A stretch of 63,489 nucleotides of DNA from Saccharopolyspora oryzae (GCF_027853915.1 NZ_JAQGLA010000038.1:1-63489), one strand, 5' to 3'; counted from the first letter of the stretch, positions 25,277 through 34,175 are shown. Numbers and translations are program-made. Notes: generated by a model from the sequence alone, not told the origin.

Positions 25277-26184
25277 TGGCGGATGCGCAGGTGATCCCGC
25301 TGCGGGCAGCGGACCGGGAGCAGATCCCGGAGCCGACCGAGCCCGGGTGGGAGGACGCCGTCACCGAGGTGCTCGCCTTCGCCCGCCGCCGGCTGCTCGG
25401 CGACTACGAGGTCGACGAGTTCGGCTTCGACGCGGAGCTCACCGACGAGGTCTTCCTGCGGTTGCTGCGGCCGTTCTACGACAAGTGGTTCCGGGTGGAG
25501 GCCATCGGCGCCCACAACGTGCCAGGGGACAGCGGTGCGCTGGTGGTGGCCAACCACTCCGGCACGCTGCCGTGGGACGCGCTGATGACGACCGTCGCGC
25601 TGCACGACCACCACCCGGACTCGCGGCACCTGCGGATGCTCGGCGCTGACCTGGTGTTCCAGCTGCCGGTGCTCGGCGCGCTGGCCCGCAAGGCCGGGCA
25701 CACGCTGGCCTGCAACCCGGACGCCGAGCGGCTGCTGACCAACGGCGAGCTGGTCGGCGTCTGGCCGGAGGGATTCAAGGGCATCGGCAAGCCGTTCAAG
25801 GACCGCTACAAGCTGCAGCGGTTCGGGCGCGGCGGATTCGTCTCGGCGGCGCTGCGCACGGGAGCGCCGATCGTGCCCTGCGCCATCGTGGGCGCGGAGG
25901 AGATCTACCCGAAGCTGGCCGACATCAAGCCGCTGGCCCGGTTGCTCGGGGTGCCGTACTTCCCGGTCACGCCGCTGTTCCCGCACTTCGGGCTGCTGGG
26001 CGCGGTGCCGCTGCCGTCGAAGTGGTACATCGAGTTCGGCGAGCCGATCGAGACGGCGTCCTACCCGGAGGGCGCGGCGGACGACCCGATGCTGGTGTTC
26101 AGCCTCAGCGACCAGGTCCGCGAGAACATCCAGCAGGCCCTCTACCGCCTGCTCTCCCAACGCACCAACGTCTTCCTCGGCTGA
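25276..26184 (+). CDS. Lysophospholipid acyltransferase family protein (PlsC-like)
   Basis: A 302-residue predicted membrane-associated acyltransferase. VVANHSGTLPWDAL provides the catalytic His and Asp, but with six residues between them (HX6D) and not the usual four. GVWPEGFKGIGKPF is the substrate-binding EG motif, and PIVPCAIVGAEE the third motif. It resembles the mycobacterial Rv0502-type subfamily. The ATG at 25276 overlaps the epimerase stop by one base; a GTG three bases earlier is also possible. The acyl acceptor is not known. Confidence 0.85.
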   Translation: MADAQVIPLRAADREQIPEPTEPGWEDAVTEVLAFARRRLLGDYEVDEFGFDAELTDEVFLRLLRPFYDKWFRVEAIGAHNVPGDSGALVVANHSGTLPWDALMTTVALHDHHPDSRHLRMLGADLVFQLPVLGALARKAGHTLACNPDAERLLTNGELVGVWPEGFKGIGKPFKDRYKLQRFGRGGFVSAALRTGAPIVPCAIVGAEEIYPKLADIKPLARLLGVPYFPVTPLFPHFGLLGAVPLPSKWYIEFGEPIETASYPEGAADDPMLVFSLSDQVRENIQQALYRLLSQRTNVFLG

Positions 26185-26251
26185 TCGTCCGATTTCGGCC
26201 CGTCCCGACACGCCGACACCTGTGGACAAGTCCCGGGTCCTGTGGAGAACT

Positions 26252-26301
26252 TCCGCAATTTCAATGGAAATCAGACATCCGATTTCCATTGAAATTGCGG
26301 A
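26252..26301. repeat. TTTCAATGGAAA-family hairpin, copy C
   Basis: Two perfectly complementary 21-base arms (26252-26272 and 26281-26301, core ATTTCAATGGAAATC) enclose an 8-base loop. It follows the acyltransferase stop by 67 bases and precedes the Clp ATPase start by 175 bases, so it may end the upstream transcript or act in the leader of the downstream one. Confidence 0.85.
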
Positions 26302-26476
26302 TCCCGGAGCCGGACGGCTGGTCGGGGCGGGGATTGTACGGCTGGGGCGGGCTTGGCGCCGCGTTGCGGCGAGAGCCGAGGGTTGGTCTATTTGGGCTGG
26401 TAGACGCGCTTTGCGTTGGTGGTCGAGCGCGGCTTTCGCCCAGGTTTCCCGACCTACAGCCCCCTGGCGGTGGATG

Positions 26477-28999
26477 ATGAGCTTCCCTTCCGGCTTCGGC
26501 GCGCAAGATCCCTTCGCCGATCTGCTCAACCGGTTCTTCGGCATGTCGCCGCGCACCTCGCCGCCGGCCGTGCAGCGGGTGCCGATCGGGCGGCTGCTCA
26601 CCGAGTCCGCCACCGACCTGATCCGCCGCGCCTCCGCCCGCGCCGAGCAGGACGGCAGCGATGACCTGGACACCGAGCACCTGCTCTGGGCCGCCACCCA
26701 GGTCGACGCGACGCGCAAGCTGCTGGAGCAGGCCGGAGCGGAACCGGACCACCTGGCCGAGCGGATCGCCGAGATCCTGCCCGGCGAGAGCACCCAGCCG
26801 TCGGCGAACCCCGGCCTGACCCCGGCGGCCAAGCGGGTGCTGATCGGTGCGCACGCCCGGTCGCAGGCCGTCGGCGCCTCCTACATCGGCCCGGAGCACA
26901 TCCTCGCCGCGCTGCTCGACGACCCGGACGCGGCTTCGGTGCGGCTGCTGGACACGCAGGAGATCAACACCGACCGGCTCCGCGACCGCGTCGAGCGCTC
27001 CGCCGCGGCGGAAGGCACCCCGGCCGCGCCGAGCAGCGAAACCCCGACGCTGGACGAATACGGCCGCGACCTCACCGCCGAGGCCCGCGCGGGCAAGGTC
27101 GACGTCGTGGTCGGCCGCGGCGACGAGATCGAGCAGACCGTCGAGATCCTGTCCCGGCGCAGCAAGAACAACCCGGTGCTGATCGGAGAACCCGGCGTCG
27201 GCAAGACCGCGATCGTGGAGGGCATCGCGCAGCGCATCGTGTCCGGCGACGTCCCGGAAACGTTGCAGGACAAGCGGGTCGTCGCGCTCGACATGACCGG
27301 TCTGGTGGCCGGTGCGCAGTACCGCGGCGAGTTCGAGCAGCGGCTGAAGAAGGTCATCGACGAGGTCCGCGAGGCGGAGGGCTCGGTGATCCTGTTCATC
27401 GACGAGATGCACACCGTGGTCGGCGCGGGCGCGGCCGAGGGCAGCATGGACGCGGGCAACATCCTCAAACCCGCCCTGGCGCGCGGAGAACTGCACGTCG
27501 TCGGCGCCACCACCATCGACGAGTACCGCAGGCACGTGGAGAAGGACGCCGCGCTGGAGCGCCGCTTCCAGCCGGTGATGATCCCGGAGCCGACGGTCGA
27601 GGAGACCATCCAGATCCTGGAAGGCCTGCGCGACTCCTACGAAGCGCACCACGGCGTGCGGTTCACCGACGAGGCGCTGGCCGCCGCCGCGACGCTGTCC
27701 GACCGCTACATCAGCGACCGGTTCCTGCCGGACAAGGCCATCGACCTGATCGACCAGACCGGCGCGCGGGTGCGGCTGCGGATGCTGCACCGCAGCACCG
27801 GGACCCGCGAGCGCGAGGACGAGATCGCCAAGCTGCGCCGGGAGAAGGACCAGGCCGTCGCCGCCGAGGAGTTCGACCGGGCTGCCGAGCTCAAGCACCG
27901 GATCGAGGTCGCCGAAGGCGAGCTGGCCGGGATCGCCGAGCGGCGGGAGGGCATCACCGACGTCACGGTCCAGGACATCGCCGAGGTGCTGTCCAAGCGC
28001 ACCGGCATCCCCGTCTCGCAGCTGACCGAGAGCGAGAAGGAACGGCTGCTCAAGCTCGAGGAGGCGATGCACGACCGCGTCGTCGGCCAGGACGAGGCGG
28101 TCACCGCGGTGGCCGAGGCGGTGCGGCGCAGCCGGGCCGGGATGGGCGATCCGAACCGGCCGATCGGCTCGTTCCTGTTCCTCGGCCCCACCGGCGTCGG
28201 CAAGACCGAGCTGGCCAAGACGCTCGCCGAGATGCTCTTCGGCGACGAGCACCGGCTGATCCGGTTCGACATGAGCGAGTTCCAGGAGCGGCACACGGTG
28301 TCCCGGCTGCTCGGCGCGCCGCCCGGCTACGTCGGCTACGAGGAGGCCGGGCAGCTGACCGAGAAGGTCCGCAGGCAGCCCTACAGCGTGCTGCTGTTCG
28401 ACGAGATCGAGAAGGCGCACCGGGACGTGTTCAACGCGCTGCTGCAGGTGCTCGACGACGGCCGGCTCACCGACGCGCAGGGCCGCACCGTGGACTTCCG
28501 CAACACCGTGGTGATCATGACCAGCAACATCGGTGCCCAGCGGATCCTCGCGCACGAGGGGCCGGTGGAGGACATCCGCGATCAGCTGATGGACGACCTG
28601 CACGGCGGCTTCGCGCCGGAGTTCCTCAACCGCATCGACGACATCATCATCTTCCACCGGCTCGCCCAGGACGACCTGTCGCACATCGTCGACCTGCTGC
28701 TGGACCGCAGCAAACGGCTCCTGCACGCGCAGGAGGTCGACCTGGAGGTCACCGACGAAGCCAAGCGCTGGCTCACCAAACGCGGCTACCAGCCGGAGTT
28801 CGGCGCCCGGCCGCTGCGCCGCACCATCCAGTCCGAACTGGACAACCGGATCTCCAAGCTGCTCCTCGGCGGCGAGGTCCAGCCGGGCGACACCATCCTG
28901 GCCTCCATCGAGGACGACGACCTCATCTGCACCCTCGCCCGCCCCTCGGTCCCCGAACAACAAGCCGGGAACCGGGAACAGGAATCCACGGCCGTGTGA
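26477..28999 (+). CDS. Clp/Hsp100 AAA+ ATPase, ClpC-like but apparently without the ClpP-docking loop
   Basis: An 840-residue double-AAA+ unfoldase. A Phe/Gly-rich start ([20 protein letters not shown]) precedes a Clp_N domain (about residues 35-180). AAA-1 has Walker A GEPGVGKT near residue 240; a short UVR-like middle region ([17 protein letters not shown], about 463-479) follows; AAA-2 has Walker A GPTGVGKT near 572. Between [14 protein letters not shown] and [13 protein letters not shown] there is no room for the roughly 17-residue segment holding the LGF-type tripeptide that ClpC uses to bind ClpP, nor is there a long ClpB coiled coil. It may thus be a ClpP-independent remodeller. Two adjacent ATGs (26474, 26477) are possible; the second gives the better spacing. 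Confidence 0.85.
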   Translation: MSFPSGFGAQDPFADLLNRFFGMSPRTSPPAVQRVPIGRLLTESATDLIRRASARAEQDGSDDLDTEHLLWAATQVDATRKLLEQAGAEPDHLAERIAEILPGESTQPSANPGLTPAAKRVLIGAHARSQAVGASYIGPEHILAALLDDPDAASVRLLDTQEINTDRLRDRVERSAAAEGTPAAPSSETPTLDEYGRDLTAEARAGKVDVVVGRGDEIEQTVEILSRRSKNNPVLIGEPGVGKTAIVEGIAQRIVSGDVPETLQDKRVVALDMTGLVAGAQYRGEFEQRLKKVIDEVREAEGSVILFIDEMHTVVGAGAAEGSMDAGNILKPALARGELHVVGATTIDEYRRHVEKDAALERRFQPVMIPEPTVEETIQILEGLRDSYEAHHGVRFTDEALAAAATLSDRYISDRFLPDKAIDLIDQTGARVRLRMLHRSTGTREREDEIAKLRREKDQAVAAEEFDRAAELKHRIEVAEGELAGIAERREGITDVTVQDIAEVLSKRTGIPVSQLTESEKERLLKLEEAMHDRVVGQDEAVTAVAEAVRRSRAGMGDPNRPIGSFLFLGPTGVGKTELAKTLAEMLFGDEHRLIRFDMSEFQERHTVSRLLGAPPGYVGYEEAGQLTEKVRRQPYSVLLFDEIEKAHRDVFNALLQVLDDGRLTDAQGRTVDFRNTVVIMTSNIGAQRILAHEGPVEDIRDQLMDDLHGGFAPEFLNRIDDIIIFHRLAQDDLSHIVDLLLDRSKRLLHAQEVDLEVTDEAKRWLTKRGYQPEFGARPLRRTIQSELDNRISKLLLGGEVQPGDTILASIEDDDLICTLARPSVPEQQAGNREQESTAV

Positions 29000-29009
29000 T
29001 GCCCGGTGA

Positions 29010-29073
29010 CCGCAGTTTCAATTGAAACTGCGGATCCCAGGCACGGCGGATCACAGTTTCACTTGAAACTGTG
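29010..29073. repeat. TTTCAATTGAAA-family palindrome pair, copy D
   Basis: A perfect 24-bp palindrome (29010-29033, core CAGTTTCAATTGAAACTG) starts 11 bases after the Clp stop. A second unit at 29052-29073 has perfect 10-base arms around CT. Spacing and spacer sequence match copy A closely. Confidence 0.85.
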
Positions 29074-29159
29074 GTTCCCGAACCGGGCACGACCACCCGG
29101 ATTGATGACGCGCGGGGTTCGGGAGTGCGGGGGTCGGGACCTCGTGCGGAGGATGGTTC

Positions 29160-29741
29160 ATGAGCGTCTTTCCGGAGGAACCCGCGCAGCTCGGGCTGCG
29201 GCTGGCGAAGATGGCGTGGCAGTCGATCCTGGTGGTCGGGCTCTGCTCGCTCGTGGTGGGCGTGCTGGCCCTGGTGTGGCCCGCCGCGACGTTGCTCGTG
29301 GTGGGCGCCCTGTTCGGCATCTACCTGCTGGTCAGCGGGGTCCTGCAGATCATCGCCGCGTTCGGCACGCACACCGCGGTGGCCCTCCGCGTGCTGGCGT
29401 TCGTCAGCGGTGCGCTGTCGATCCTGCTCGGGTTGCTGTGCTTCCGCGGCGAGATGCAGTCGATCCTGCTGCTGGGCCTGTGGATCGGGATCGGCTGGCT
29501 GTTCCGCGGCGTCACGGAGATCACCGCGTCGGCGGTCGACCGCGACATGCCCGCGCGCGGCTGGCGGATCTTCCTCGGCGTCCTCACCGCGCTGGGCGGG
29601 GTGGTGCTGATCGTGTCGCCGCTGGCGTCGGTCGCGCTGCTGGTGCTGTTCGGCGGGATCTGGCTGGTGGTGGTCGGCGTCGTGGAGATCATCACCGCGT
29701 TCCGCATCCGCAGCGCCGCCAAGCGGGTCGCGTCGACCTGA
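29160..29741 (+). CDS. HdeD/DUF308 family membrane protein
   Basis: A 193-residue protein with six predicted transmembrane helices in three hairpin-like repeats, the pattern of HdeD-type proteins: SILVVGLCSLVVGVLALVWP, LFGIYLLVSGVLQIIAAFG, VLAFVSGALSILLGLLCF, and so on to the basic tail AAKRVAST. HdeD is linked to acid resistance in E. coli; in actinobacteria the role is unknown. It starts at the ATG at 29160. It is a single gene lying between two palindromic repeat elements. Confidence 0.85.
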   Translation: MSVFPEEPAQLGLRLAKMAWQSILVVGLCSLVVGVLALVWPAATLLVVGALFGIYLLVSGVLQIIAAFGTHTAVALRVLAFVSGALSILLGLLCFRGEMQSILLLGLWIGIGWLFRGVTEITASAVDRDMPARGWRIFLGVLTALGGVVLIVSPLASVALLVLFGGIWLVVVGVVEIITAFRIRSAAKRVAST

Positions 29742-29902
29742 GCTCGGCTCGTCCGGGCGCGTCGGGTGGGGTGCGCCCGGCCGGACGGGTCGGTGCGGCG
29801 GGCGGGGATGACGCCGCACCGGCCCGGGTTCTCCACCGCGCCGGTGTCGGTCCGCGCGCCTAGCCTGCAAGGGGCCAGAGTTCGAGCGAAGGGGGATCCC
29901 CG

Positions 29903-30310
29903 GTGTCTTCTCGTCTCAACCCGTACATCAGCTTCGACGGAACCGCCCAGCAGGCGATGGAGTTCTACCAGGGCGTTTTCGGCGGGAACCTGCGGACCAG
30001 CACCTACGGCGACGCCGGTGTCGGCGAAGCGGGCGAAGCCGACAAGATCATGCACGCGATGCTGGAGAACGACCGCGGCTTCACGCTGATGGCCGCGGAC
30101 GTCCCGGCCGGCATGGAGCACAAGCCCGGCAACAACATCTCGGTGAGCCTCACCGGCAACGACGACGCGGAACTGCGCGGCTACTGGGAGAAGCTCTCAG
30201 CGGACGGCGTCATCGCGGTCCCGCTCGAGAAGCAGATGTGGGGCGACGTCTTCGGCATGTGCACCGACCGCTTCGGCATCACGTGGATGGTCGACATCAG
30301 CCCCAGCTGA
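29903..30310 (+). CDS. VOC-superfamily (PhnB/glyoxalase-like) protein
   Basis: A 135-residue protein of the vicinal oxygen chelate superfamily, PhnB-like: LNPYISFDGTAQQAMEFYQGVFGG is the first beta-alpha-beta unit, EADKIMHAMLENDRGFTLMAAD the second, and MWGDVFGMCTDRFGITWMVDI the C-terminal signature. Members include bleomycin-resistance-like and 3-demethylubiquinone methyltransferase-like folds; no reaction can be assigned. GTG start at 29903 after GAAGGGGGATCCCCG. Potential -10 TAGCCT near 29862. Confidence 0.85.
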   Translation: MSSRLNPYISFDGTAQQAMEFYQGVFGGNLRTSTYGDAGVGEAGEADKIMHAMLENDRGFTLMAADVPAGMEHKPGNNISVSLTGNDDAELRGYWEKLSADGVIAVPLEKQMWGDVFGMCTDRFGITWMVDISPS

Positions 30311-30320
30311 CCCCGGTCCC

Positions 30321-30390
30321 CGCAAATTCAATGGAAATCAGGTCCACGATTTTAATGGAAATTGGACGTCTGATTCCCATTGAACTTGCA
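30321..30390. repeat. TTTCAATGGAAA-family element, copy E (three half-units)
   Basis: Three related units follow the VOC stop by 11 bases: 30322-30340 (AATTCAATGGAAATCA), 30349-30362, and 30371-30389. The first and third are inverted relative to each other with two mismatches. A GGACGTC spacer is shared with copy F. It directly abuts copy 2 of the 195-bp repeat. Confidence 0.75.
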
Positions 30391-30409
30391 TCCGGTACGG
30401 CCTTTGACC

Positions 30410-30604
30410 GCGAGGCATGACCGGCGCCGTGCGGTGAGAGTCGCATGCGCCGCAGGCGCATAGCCCACCCTCGCAGCTTGCGCCGCCGCGGGTTCTCAGC
30501 GTTCGCCTGGCGAGGACGGCCCGGCTGCCGTGTATTGGCATACATAAAGTCGGGCACCCGCAGTCCAGGCGGGCGCTGAGGTTCCGCTACCCGCACCGCC
30601 ACGC
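30410..30604 (-). repeat. 195-bp structured repeat, copy 2 (inverted relative to copy 1)
   Basis: The reverse complement aligns over its full length with 23874-24070. In its own orientation the main stem arms read CTCAGCGCCCGCCTGG and CCAGGCGAACGCTGAG; relative to copy 1, two pairs in the stem have changed on both strands so that pairing is kept. It lies between the VOC gene and the HAD phosphatase gene, just downstream of the latter's stop. Confidence 0.85.
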
Positions 30605-30634
30605 AGGACGAGGATGGAAAAACCTCAATGCGGG

Positions 30635-31561
30635 TCAGGAGCGGTCGCGGCGGCGGTAGGCGAGGCCTGCTGCGATCGCTCCGGCGATGGCGCTGGCGCC
30701 GAGCATCGAGTTCAGGCCGATGCGCGCCGCCTTGCGGCCGGTGCGGAAGTCGCGGACCTCCCAGGCGCGGGCGCGGGCGATGTCGCGGAGCCGCTGGTCC
30801 GGGTTCACCGCCACCGCAGTGCCGACCACCGACAGCATCGGGATGTCGTTGGCCGAGTCCGAGTACGCCGTGCAGCGGCGCAGGTCCAGGCCCTCGCTGG
30901 CCGCCAGCGCGCGCACCGCGTGCGCCTTCGCCCGCCCGTGCAGCATCTCGCCGACCAGACGTCCGGTGTAGACGCCGTTCTCGCTCTCCGCGACCGTGCC
31001 CAGCGCGCCGGTCAGGCCGAGGCGGCGCGCGATGATCTGCGCCAGCTCGACCGGCGTCGCGGTCACCAGCCAGACCCGCTGCCCGGCGTCCAGGTGCATC
31101 TGCGCCAGCGCCCGGGTGCCCGCCCAGATCCGGTCGGCCATCAGCTCGTCGTAGATCTCCTCGCTGAGCTCCACCAGCTCGGAGACCTTGCGGCCGGCCA
31201 CGAACGACAGCGCCTGCTCGCGGCTGGCCTGCATGTCCTGGTGGTTCTCCGTGCCGCCGACCCGGAACTTCAGCTGCTGCCAGGCGAACCCGGCGAGGTC
31301 GGTGGCGGTGAGGAACTTGCGGGCGGCAAGTCCGCGGGCGAAGTGGAACAGCGAGGCGCCCATCATCATCGTGTTGTCGACGTCGAAGAACGCCGCCGCG
31401 GTGAGATCGGGCGGAGTGGCCAGCGAGCCGTCCGGGCCGGGGGCCGCGGCGACGGCGGCTTCCGCTGAAGCGCGACCGGCCACCTTCGCGCTGTCGACCT
31501 GCCCGGTCGTGCGCAGGCCGCGCTGCTCCGCGTCATCGGCCGAGCCCTGACGTGTCGGCAC
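30635..31561 (-). CDS. HAD-IB family phosphatase (SerB1-like)
   Basis: A 308-residue HAD hydrolase. After a 50-residue low-complexity start, [15 protein letters not shown] is motif I (DxDxT), VTATP motif II, a Lys region follows, and [18 protein letters not shown] motif IV. The C-terminus ends in a hydrophobic segment ([14 protein letters not shown]) and a basic tail, so the enzyme may sit on the membrane. The mycobacterial counterpart next to the same genes is named SerB1; some members of this subgroup act on lysophosphatidic acid or other phosphomonoesters, so phosphoserine is not assured. It lies downstream of the BldN-type sigma gene on the same strand. Confidence 0.85.
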   Translation of the reverse strand: MPTRQGSADDAEQRGLRTTGQVDSAKVAGRASAEAAVAAAPGPDGSLATPPDLTAAAFFDVDNTMMMGASLFHFARGLAARKFLTATDLAGFAWQQLKFRVGGTENHQDMQASREQALSFVAGRKVSELVELSEEIYDELMADRIWAGTRALAQMHLDAGQRVWLVTATPVELAQIIARRLGLTGALGTVAESENGVYTGRLVGEMLHGRAKAHAVRALAASEGLDLRRCTAYSDSANDIPMLSVVGTAVAVNPDQRLRDIARARAWEVRDFRTGRKAARIGLNSMLGASAIAGAIAAGLAYRRRDRS

Positions 31562-31612
31562 CGCCGCGCCTCCCTGGGGTCCTCCGGAGTGTTCGTGCGA
31601 AAGTTCCTGGTC

Positions 31613-31668
31613 TTGCCGACCCTGGGCCGTTCGGCTCAGCAGGCTTCTAGCTTAGAGCCTGTCGGCAA
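31613..31668 (-). terminator. Nested stem-loop after the sigma factor gene
   Basis: TTGCCGAC (31613-31620) pairs with GTCGGCAA (31661-31668), and inside it CAGGCT (31640-31645) pairs with AGCCTG (31656-31661). It lies 37 bases past the sigma gene stop and may end its transcript or sit in the HAD gene leader. Confidence 0.45.
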
Positions 31669-31704
31669 CCACCTTTGCGCACCTCCGGCAGGCGCGGCAA
31701 CGAC

Positions 31705-32331
31705 TCAGCGGAGATCGTCCGGCAGCAGCTGCGCCAAGCGGCGGATCGCCCGGTGCTGCAGCGCCTTCACCGCCCCCTCGTTGCGCTGCATCGCGGCCGC
31801 GGTCTCGGTGACCGACAGGCCCTGCAGGAACCGCAGCCGGATGCACTCCCGCTGGTCGGGGTTGAGCTGGCGGACGCAGCGCAGCAGCTCGTGGTGGGTG
31901 GCCTCGGTGAGCACGTGCTGCTCGGGTCCGAAGTGCGCGCGGTGGGTCGGGAGGTTGTCGGTCCAGTCCGAGGTGGGGATCTCCAGCCGGTACCGGCTGG
32001 ACTTGATGTGGTCGAGGATCAGGTTCTTCGCGATGGTGATGAACCAGGCGGCCACGTCGCGGCCCTGGTAGCTGATCGAGGCGATCCGGCGCAGCGCGCG
32101 CAGGAAGGTCTCGCTGGTGATGTCCTCGGCCAGGCAGTGGTCGCTGACCCGGAAGAGCACGTAGCGGTAGACGGTCTGGGCGTACTCGTCGTAGAGGTGC
32201 CCGAAGGCGTCGTTGTCGCCCTGCTGGGCTGCGCTGACGTAGGCCCAGTTGCCCGTGATCGGGGCGAGCGGGGTCTCGACGCGGCGGGCGACTTCCGGGG
32301 CGGGGGGTGCGAGCGCGTTGGGGCTGCTCAT
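31705..32331 (-). CDS. bldN: ECF-type RNA polymerase sigma factor, BldN family
   Basis: A 208-residue sigma factor with region 2 (AFGHLYDEYAQTVYRYVLFRV, then DITSETFLRALRRI and YQGRDVAAWFITIAKNLILDH) and region 4 (LNPDQRECIRLRFLQGLSVTETAAAMQRNEGAVKALQHRAIRRL). SSRYRLEIPTSD between the two and the location beside glutaredoxin, rex and hemA fit Streptomyces BldN, which directs aerial hypha formation and sporulation. Streptomyces encodes an anti-sigma factor, RsbN, next to it; none is seen here. AGGAGGT lies 8 bases before the ATG at 32331. A 406-base upstream gap suggests complex control. The BldN assignment rests on pattern and gene order. Confidence 0.78.
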   Translation of the reverse strand: MSSPNALAPPAPEVARRVETPLAPITGNWAYVSAAQQGDNDAFGHLYDEYAQTVYRYVLFRVSDHCLAEDITSETFLRALRRIASISYQGRDVAAWFITIAKNLILDHIKSSRYRLEIPTSDWTDNLPTHRAHFGPEQHVLTEATHHELLRCVRQLNPDQRECIRLRFLQGLSVTETAAAMQRNEGAVKALQHRAIRRLAQLLPDDLR

Positions 32332-32737
32332 CTCTTGCGACCTCCTGCCTTCGTTGGCGGGCCGGTTCCCGGTGCTCGGGGGAGACGCACCAGGTCCGGC
32401 GTCATGTCGCGGTGTCCTGGCGGACACCCTCCTCCGGTGGCCGAGCGAGCAGTCGTTCGTGGCGGTGTCGGGGTCGCTCGTTCGGGCCCCAGGTGCATCT
32501 GGTTTGCGCCCGGGGCGTGGGCGTTGGAGCAGCAGCATACGTGTTGTTACTCAGAAGTAGGTAGTGCAACGCGGTGATCGTGTCGTCACGCAGCGTGTCG
32601 ACGAGCGTCCGCCGGGCTCGCTCCAAGAGGTGATTTTGGACACTTGACCAGCGGTGTTCGGTGCACGGTCCGAGGTGCCCGGCTGGGTACCGTGAAGCCC
32701 TGGAAAACGGCTCGAATCTTTCCCCTGGAGCGGCGGT
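32332..32737. other. Divergent regulatory region between bldN-type sigma and glutaredoxin genes
   Basis: No credible gene in 406 bases. Towards the glutaredoxin gene a TACCGT (32688-32693) could be a -10 element, and GTGA/TCAC half-sites (32574-32577 and 32586-32589) make a small dyad. BldD control of bldN is known in Streptomyces; I could not find a convincing BldD site. Confidence 0.4.
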
Positions 32738-32974
32738 ATGCACCAAGTGACCGTGATGACCCGCGACGGCTGCCACGCGTGCGACGACGCGATCGCCGAC
32801 GTGCGCCGGATCTGCGCTGAGCTCGGCACCACGTGGTCCGCGCAGGACGTCGACGCCGATCCGGAACTGCGCGCTGAGTACGGTGACCGGGTCCCGGTGA
32901 TCTTGATCGACGGCGACGAGCACGGCTTCTGGCGGGTCGAGGAGGAGCGCTTCCGGCGCGCCCTGGCCGACTGA
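32738..32974 (+). CDS. Glutaredoxin-like protein
   Basis: A 78-residue thioredoxin-fold protein of the DUF836-type glutaredoxins. VTVMTRDGCHACDDA carries the CxxC active site (CHAC, about residues 12-15), followed by RVPVILIDGDEHGFWRVEEERF with the cis-Pro (VPV). It would exchange electrons with mycothiol or a thioredoxin system in the cytoplasm; its target is unknown. Its position between a sigma factor and rex-hemA matches the mycobacterial and Streptomyces arrangement. The ATG start follows GGAGCGGCGGT. Confidence 0.9.
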   Translation: MHQVTVMTRDGCHACDDAIADVRRICAELGTTWSAQDVDADPELRAEYGDRVPVILIDGDEHGFWRVEEERFRRALAD

Positions 32975-33099
32975 GGACGAGCTCGCCCGCCGCGACGCCC
33001 GTCACGTGCCCTGGACCACGCGTTTTGGCACGTCGGGGGGCTATCGGCAATGATGGCGGGGAAGGTTTGCGCCTCCGGGCCGATACGACCGCGACGACT

Positions 33100-33117
33100 T
33101 TGTGCATGCGTTCACAA
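33100..33117 (+). promoter_or_regulatory. Rex operator in the rex-hem promoter
   Basis: TTGTGCATGCGTTCACAA matches the Rex operator consensus of TTGTGAA and TTCACAA half-sites. A TTTGTG (33099-33104) and a TACGGT (33123-33128) 18 bases apart would be the -35 and -10, so Rex bound here blocks RNA polymerase. This gives autoregulation of rex and redox control of hemA, hemC and hemD. The surrounding 358-base gap (32975-33332) holds this promoter and a leader of nearly 200 bases, but no gene. Confidence 0.82.
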
Positions 33118-33332
33118 GTGGTTACGGTGTAGGGGTCCGGCCGCCGGAACTCCGGTGCGGATCAGCGGACCAGGTGCCGTCCGCGGCCCCGGGCCGAAGC
33201 CGCCGAGGAGCAAACCCGGTCGGTGTCGGTGCTCCCCGCCTGCGGATGAGTCGGGAAGTCGACGACCACGACAGCCACCCGCGGCGGAGCGGCGGGTGGA
33301 CAGGTGAGCGAGCAGGGCGAGGGAGATCCAGC

Positions 33333-34175
33333 GTGACGGCCCACGGAGCGGACGTGCAGGACGGAGACGGGCAGGCCGAGGCCGATTCCCGGATCGAGTC
33401 CAAGCAGTCGGTCGAGGTGCCCGCGGCTCGGGAGCGAGCCCGCGCGATCCCGGAAGCCGCCGTCGCTCGCCTCGCGGTCTACCTGCGCGCCCTCTCCGGC
33501 CTGTCCGAGCAGGACATCACCACGGTCTCCAGCGATGAGCTGGCCGCGGCCGCAGGCGTCAACTCGGCGAAGCTCCGCAAGGACCTCTCCTACATCGGCT
33601 CCTACGGCACTCGCGGTGTCGGCTACGAGGTCGCTGTGCTCATCGGGCAGATAGAGCGCACCCTCGGCCTGACCCGCAAGCACAGCGTCGCGGTGGTCGG
33701 CATCGGAAACCTCGGCCACGCGCTGGCCAACTACGGCGGCTTCCCGGGGCGCGGCTTCCCGGTGTCGGCGCTGTTCGACCTGGACCCCGACCTGGTCGGC
33801 GTGCCGGTCGGCGGCATCCCGGTGAGCCACATCGACGACATCGTCGAGGTGTGCTCCGAGCGGGAGGTCACCATCGGCGTGATCGCCACTCCCGTGCAGG
33901 GCGCCCAGGAGGTCTGCGACCGTTTGGTCGCCGGTGGCGTCTCGTGCATCCTGAACTTCGCGCCGGTCGTGCTGCAGGTCCCGGAGGACGTCGAAGTCCG
34001 CAAGGTCGACCTGGCGGTGGAGATGCAGATCTTGTCGTTCCACGTGGCCCGGCGCCAGCAGGAAGCAGCCGCGCAGTCCGAAGTGGACGGTGCGGACCTG
34101 GGGCCGCCGGGCACCACCGGCGAACAGGTGTCAGGCGAGGTCGAATCGGCGAACAGGATGGTGGAACGGCTGTGA
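33333..34175 (+). CDS. rex: Redox-sensing transcriptional repressor Rex
   Basis: A 280-residue repressor that senses the NADH/NAD+ ratio. A poorly conserved acidic N-terminus precedes the winged-helix part ([20 protein letters not shown], then [20 protein letters not shown] and [13 protein letters not shown]). The Rossmann domain has [19 protein letters not shown] and continues through ALFDLDPD, with a C-terminal domain-swapped helix ([18 protein letters not shown]). High NADH releases it from DNA. GTG at 33333 follows GGGAG by 7 bases. It overlaps hemA (GTGA), and a Rex site lies upstream. Confidence 0.95.
   Translation: MTAHGADVQDGDGQAEADSRIESKQSVEVPAARERARAIPEAAVARLAVYLRALSGLSEQDITTVSSDELAAAAGVNSAKLRKDLSYIGSYGTRGVGYEVAVLIGQIERTLGLTRKHSVAVVGIGNLGHALANYGGFPGRGFPVSALFDLDPDLVGVPVGGIPVSHIDDIVEVCSEREVTIGVIATPVQGAQEVCDRLVAGGVSCILNFAPVVLQVPEDVEVRKVDLAVEMQILSFHVARRQQEAAAQSEVDGADLGPPGTTGEQVSGEVESANRMVERL

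Noticed and set aside
26302..26473. HAIR or CIRCE heat-shock operator upstream of the Clp ATPase
   Set aside because: Neither the CTTGAGT/ACTCAAG nor the TTAGCACTC/GAGTGCTAA type of inverted repeat was found; the only dyad is the palindrome-family hairpin.
26261..28963. 900-codon minus-strand reading frame opposite the Clp ATPase
   Set aside because: High-GC antisense shadow; the plus strand has complete AAA+ motifs.
23874..30604. Composite transposon bounded by the 195-bp inverted repeats
   Set aside because: The enclosed genes are conserved backbone (epimerase, acyltransferase, Clp, HdeD-like, VOC) and contain no transposase or integrase.
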